Positions 61,106 through 64,000 of a stretch of 64,000 nt of DNA are shown here, one piece after another (the stretch's first letter is position 1; each line of letters starts with the position of its first letter). The stretch is from Paenibacillus luteus (lineage in GTDB: Bacteria; Bacillota; Bacilli; Paenibacillales; Paenibacillaceae). The DNA lies in assembly GCF_006542765.1 (NCBI RefSeq), contig NZ_SKCD01000033.1, forward strand, positions 186,001-250,000, read 5' to 3'. The notes under the pieces were generated by a model. The model did no database searches and was not told the origin of the DNA. It was given only the letters and a program-made list of their open reading frames with translations. The position numbers were made by a program, and so were the translations under genes.

Positions 61106-62239
61106 GTGGCTGTAAAATATGAATTAATCAAACAATGCAAGCAATCAGGAGCACGTCTAGGGAGAGTCCATACTCCCCATGGCATTATTGAAACGCCAAC
61201 GTTTATGCCGGTAGGCACGCAGGCTACGGTCAAAACAATGAGCCCAGAAGAGCTGAAAACGATGGATGCTCACATTATTTTGAGCAATACGTACCATTTA
61301 TTTCTTCGTCCCGGGCATGAAATCGTAAGAAATGCCGGCGGGCTTCATAAGTTTATGAACTGGGATCGTCCGATCTTGACAGACAGCGGAGGCTTTCAGG
61401 TTTTTAGCTTGAGCGAAATGCGTAAAATTACGGAAGAAGGCGTACATTTCCGTTCTCATCTAAACGGCGACAAGAAATTTCTATCTCCCGAAGTAGCAAT
61501 GGAAATTCAAAATGCTCTCGGATCCGATATTATGATGGCTTTTGATGAATGTCCCCCGTTCCCGGCGGAGCATGAATACGTCAAAAAGTCGCTGGAGAGA
61601 ACTACTCGTTGGGCAGAACGCTGCCTAAAGGCGCATGCAAGACCGCATGACCAAGGACTATTCGCGATTGTTCAAGGCGGGATGTACAAAGATTTGCGTA
61701 TTCAAAGTGCAAATGATTTGACTTCCATGGATTTCCCGGGGTATGCTATTGGTGGACTGAGTGTAGGCGAGCCTAAACATCTGATGTATGATGTGCTTGA
61801 TTATACCGTACCCATTTTGCCAGCCAATAAACCAAGATATTTGATGGGAGTTGGTTCCCCGGATGCCTTGATTGAAGGCGCTATCCGCGGCATCGATATG
61901 TTCGATTGCGTTCTCCCAACTCGTATTGCCAGAAATGGGACAACGATGACAAGCCAGGGCCGATTAGTTATCCGTAACGCAAAATACGCCGAAGATTTTG
62001 GTCCTTTGGATCCAGAGTGCTCCTGCTATACATGCACGAACTACTCAAGAGCGTATATTCGGCATTTAATTAAAGCGGATGAAATCTTTGGCATGCGATT
62101 AACGACGTATCATAATTTGCATTTCTTGCTACAACTCATGCGGGACGTTCGGCAAGCGATCATGGAGGACCGGCTATTGGATTTCCGGGATTCCTTCTTC
62201 ACGAGCTACGGCCTGTTCGATAATGAGAAAGGGTTTTGA
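61106..62239 (+). CDS. tgt: tRNA-guanine transglycosylase
   Basis: The 377-residue enzyme exchanges G34 for preQ1. It has TDSGGFQVFSLSEMRKI (catalytic Asp region), FDCVLPTRIARNGT (nucleophile Asp), and the zinc site ECSCYTCTNYSRAYIRHL with a distal His in TYHNLHFLL. GTG 61106 has AGGAAG 8 bp upstream. Confidence 0.97.
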   Translation: MAVKYELIKQCKQSGARLGRVHTPHGIIETPTFMPVGTQATVKTMSPEELKTMDAHIILSNTYHLFLRPGHEIVRNAGGLHKFMNWDRPILTDSGGFQVFSLSEMRKITEEGVHFRSHLNGDKKFLSPEVAMEIQNALGSDIMMAFDECPPFPAEHEYVKKSLERTTRWAERCLKAHARPHDQGLFAIVQGGMYKDLRIQSANDLTSMDFPGYAIGGLSVGEPKHLMYDVLDYTVPILPANKPRYLMGVGSPDALIEGAIRGIDMFDCVLPTRIARNGTTMTSQGRLVIRNAKYAEDFGPLDPECSCYTCTNYSRAYIRHLIKADEIFGMRLTTYHNLHFLLQLMRDVRQAIMEDRLLDFRDSFFTSYGLFDNEKGF

Positions 62240-62253
62240 AAGGAGGGATTTCG

Positions 62254-62571
62254 ATGTTGCAAGCAGCAGGTGAAGCAGGATCAACAAATATCCTACAGAT
62301 GATTTGGCCTTTTGTGCTTATGTTCGCGGTGTTTTATTTCTTGCTTATTCGTCCGCAGCAAAAGAAACAAAAGCAGCGTACTTCCATGCTTGGTCAGTTG
62401 AAAAAAGGCGACAAAATTTCAACCATTGGTGGATTGCATGGTACGGTCGTTGAGCTGAGTGACGATACGGTTGTTCTTCGTGTCAACGACACAACTAAAA
62501 TGACATTCGAGCGCAGCGCAATCAATACAATTATCAACTCCGCACCAGCGGCGGTTGATTTAGAGAAATAA
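62254..62571 (+). CDS. yajC: Preprotein translocase subunit YajC
   Basis: The 105-residue product has one N-terminal helix (about 14-34), then the YajC signature FLLIRPQQKKQKQRTSML and GDKISTIGGLHGTVVELSDD. It associates with SecDF. ATG 62254 follows AAAGGAGGG. It is the last gene of the ruv-queA-tgt-yajC unit, followed by a strong terminator. Confidence 0.95.
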   Translation: MLQAAGEAGSTNILQMIWPFVLMFAVFYFLLIRPQQKKQKQRTSMLGQLKKGDKISTIGGLHGTVVELSDDTVVLRVNDTTKMTFERSAINTIINSAPAAVDLEK

Positions 62572-62574
62572 TTT

Positions 62575-62627
62575 CAAAGAAAGCGGCTGACATGTTAACA
62601 TGTCAGCCGCTTTCTTTGTGTTTTTTT
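62575..62627 (+). terminator. Rho-independent terminator after yajC
   Basis: A near-perfect 21-bp inverted repeat centred on TTAA (arms begin CAAAGAAAGCGGCTGACATG), with a T-run after it and an A-rich segment before it. It may also stop transcription from the - strand gene. Confidence 0.93.
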
Positions 62628-62631
62628 GTTA

Positions 62632-62730
62632 AAATATAAGAATTTATAAGTTTGTTAGCTTATAAAGGGCTTATATTTCACCGTCAAAGCTACTTCAGCG
62701 TTTAAAGGACGCCGAAGGCGTTTTTGCTTG
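62632..62730 (+). repeat. Double-hairpin palindromic repeat, copy C
   Basis: This 99-nt element matches copy A in layout and length. Arms AAATATAAG/CTTATATTT, linker CACCGTCAAAG, second hairpin (CTTC-A-GCGT/ACGC-C-GAAG), terminal GTTTTTGCTTG. It lies between the yajC terminator and the end of the convergent 62740 gene. Confidence 0.75.
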
Positions 62731-62739
62731 TCCCTGCTG

Positions 62740-63132
62740 TTATTTTTTCATATTGACGCCAATCATGCCACCGAAGGCGCCTGTGAGAAGAGCGGCGCCA
62801 AGAACGACAGCGCTGTGAAGCGAGATCGGGGCATTCGATGCCAGAAAACTGATCAAAATGACGGCTGCCCCATACAATAGTCCAAGGATAGCGCCATTGT
62901 ACCAGCCTTTGCTCTCCGAACGGCGGCCAGTTGTAAAGCCACCCGCCAGCGACGCAAAACCATGAATTAAAAGGGCATTGGTAGCTAAGCTGCTTTCCTT
63001 CATGTTAGTAAAGTGCAAAAGCAGGGAGAGAAGCAAGGCGCCAATTGCTAACCAAATGATTGAGAAAAGAACGCCTGCAAGTAAAGGTGAAGCGATTAAA
63101 GGCGGTTTAGGAGCTTGTTTCACGGAACTCAT
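62740..63132 (-). CDS. TIGR04086-type membrane protein (YrzE-like)
   Basis: The 130-residue product has four hydrophobic helices. The first is preceded by a basic Pro-containing N-terminus, and loops such as AGGFTTGRRSESKGWYNGAILGL resemble the TIGR04086/YrzE family. That family sits between yajC and the DUF421 gene yrbG in B. subtilis, the same neighbours as here. The start is ATG with GGGGGGA upstream on the - strand. It is the only credible - strand gene in the window. Function unknown. Confidence 0.83.
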   Translation of the reverse strand: MSSVKQAPKPPLIASPLLAGVLFSIIWLAIGALLLSLLLHFTNMKESSLATNALLIHGFASLAGGFTTGRRSESKGWYNGAILGLLYGAAVILISFLASNAPISLHSAVVLGAALLTGAFGGMIGVNMKK

Positions 63133-63358
63133 CAAATTCCCCCCAACAAAAGGTACGTATTACTTATCCATATGGTCAAGCTTGCCGGAATAGTACAATT
63201 ATTGATACACATTTCTTTAATCGTGTACAGTCTTGCGGGATTGCCATATATTCGTGTAATGCGGTTAAGTATGATGTGATTGCACGTAGGTCAGAATAGC
63301 TGTACGGACAAACGAGACTGACTTCAGCTCGTATGAAAAGTCGAGGAGGCGGTTTCCT

Positions 63359-64000
63359 TTGGAATTTTGGAGCCTGTTAATCCGGACAGTGATCATTTAT
63401 TTCGTTGTGTTTCTGATCATGCGCTTTATGGGAAAACGCGAGATCGGGAAGTTATCCGTATTCGATTTAGTGATTTCGGTCATGATTGCGGAAATTGCGG
63501 TTATTGTCATTGAAGATATGGAGCGATCCATGTGGAGCGGCATTATGCCAATGGTCATCCTATTGCTTATCCAGGTGGGCAGTGCCTATATGACAATGAA
63601 GAGCAGAAGGCTGAGATTACTGTTTGATGGCAAGCCCAGCGTTATCATCGACAAAGGAAAGTTAAACAGTGATGTAATGCGCAAGCAGCGCTACAATTTG
63701 GATGATTTAATGCTGCAGCTAAGAGAAAATAAAATTAGTGCTGTATCGGATGTGGAATTTGCTATTTTGGAGACAAGTGGAAAGCTTTCTGTCATTCCGA
63801 AAGAAAATTCTGCTGCGGATGATCAAGAGGGTGAAGAGCAGGGCAAAAATAGTGCAAGTGAAAATGGCCACTTGAAAGCATACAATCAAACGAAAATAAT
63901 TCCTTCTAAATACCGTTTTGAAATCTTGCCTATTCCGTTAATCATGGATGGCAAGGTGCAGGATGGAAATCTGGAGAAGCTGGAGAAAACGAGATTTTGG
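63359..64000 (+). CDS. DUF421/YetF-family membrane protein (5' part)
   Basis: The frame runs from TTG 63359 (GAGGAGG 9 bp upstream) off the window edge, giving 214 residues. Two to three N-terminal helices contain the family segment RFMGKREIGKLSVFDLVISV. A soluble YetF-type domain follows: GKPSVIIDKGKLNSDVMRKQRYN, LDDLMLQLRENKISAVSDVEFAILE. A Glu/Asn-rich insertion after VIPKEN is not typical. By order it corresponds to B. subtilis yrbG, after which spoVB would be expected. Confidence 0.9.
   Translation, partial: MEFWSLLIRTVIIYFVVFLIMRFMGKREIGKLSVFDLVISVMIAEIAVIVIEDMERSMWSGIMPMVILLLIQVGSAYMTMKSRRLRLLFDGKPSVIIDKGKLNSDVMRKQRYNLDDLMLQLRENKISAVSDVEFAILETSGKLSVIPKENSAADDQEGEEQGKNSASENGHLKAYNQTKIIPSKYRFEILPIPLIMDGKVQDGNLEKLEKTRFW

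Noticed and set aside
1..64000. tRNA, rRNA, prophage, transposase or biosynthetic cluster
   Set aside because: None was seen on either strand; the gaps are small and explained by terminators, leaders and repeats.

Overview
The window reads as chromosomal DNA of an endospore-forming member of the Bacillales, most likely the Paenibacillaceae (Paenibacillus or a close relative). It carries spoVID, safA, bofC, spo0B, spoIVFA/FB, a gerA-type operon and a spoIID-like gene. Gene order follows the Bacillus subtilis clpX-lon-hem, valS-folC-mre-min-spoIVF-rplU-obg and bofC-ruv-queA-tgt blocks, with Paenibacillus-like departures: a CobA-HemD fusion, RNase G beside rplU, and no comC or thrC. Almost every gene is on the + strand. 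No tRNA, rRNA, CRISPR array, transposase or prophage gene was seen.

Layout. 1-2.1 kb: 3' end of clpX, then ispG. 2.2-7.5 kb: a spore germinant-receptor operon with order B-A-B-C plus a small membrane protein. 7.6-12.5 kb: tandem palindromic repeats, lonB, lon, ysxC. 12.7-14.9 kb: an unrecognised conserved-looking gene, a YjgB-type lipoprotein and speD behind a structured leader. 15-23.8 kb: the haem/sirohaem operon hemA-hemX-met8-like-hemC-cobA/hemD-hemB-hemL, then a pseudouridine synthase. 23.9-31.1 kb: spoVID, T-box valS, folC, murC. 31.2-32.7 kb: an accessory-looking patch with an RDD-gene remnant, an orphan gene and repeat-rich noncoding DNA. 32.7-41.2 kb: a SpoIIB-like SPOR protein, DUF4321, maf, radC, mreBCD, minCD, rodA. 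41.3-48.3 kb: spoIVFA-spoIVFB, rng, rplU-prp-rpmA, spo0B, obg. 48.4-52 kb: pheB-hom-thrB-pheA. 52.2-55.1 kb: safA-like repeat protein and bofC. 55.3-62.6 kb: ruvC-ruvA-ruvB, a DCC protein, a SpoIID-like protein, queA, tgt, yajC. 62.7-64 kb: a TIGR04086-type membrane protein (- strand) and the 5' part of a DUF421 gene.

Several partners sit together. SpoVID and SafA are interacting coat/cortex morphogenetic proteins. SpoIVFA, SpoIVFB and BofC belong to the pro-sigma-K checkpoint. Prp is the protease that trims the N-terminus of L27, encoded next to it. Spo0B and Obg both feed the sporulation phosphorelay. MreBCD, RodA and MinCD set cell shape and division site. The hem operon makes uroporphyrinogen III and can branch to sirohaem.

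The most interesting non-gene signals are two. One is a dispersed family of roughly 97-nt double-hairpin repeats, present singly after clpX and after yajC and as a tandem array with a 95-bp period directly in front of lonB. The other is a candidate switching RNA leader in front of speD, in which one strand can pair either with an upstream partner or with a segment overlapping the ribosome binding site.
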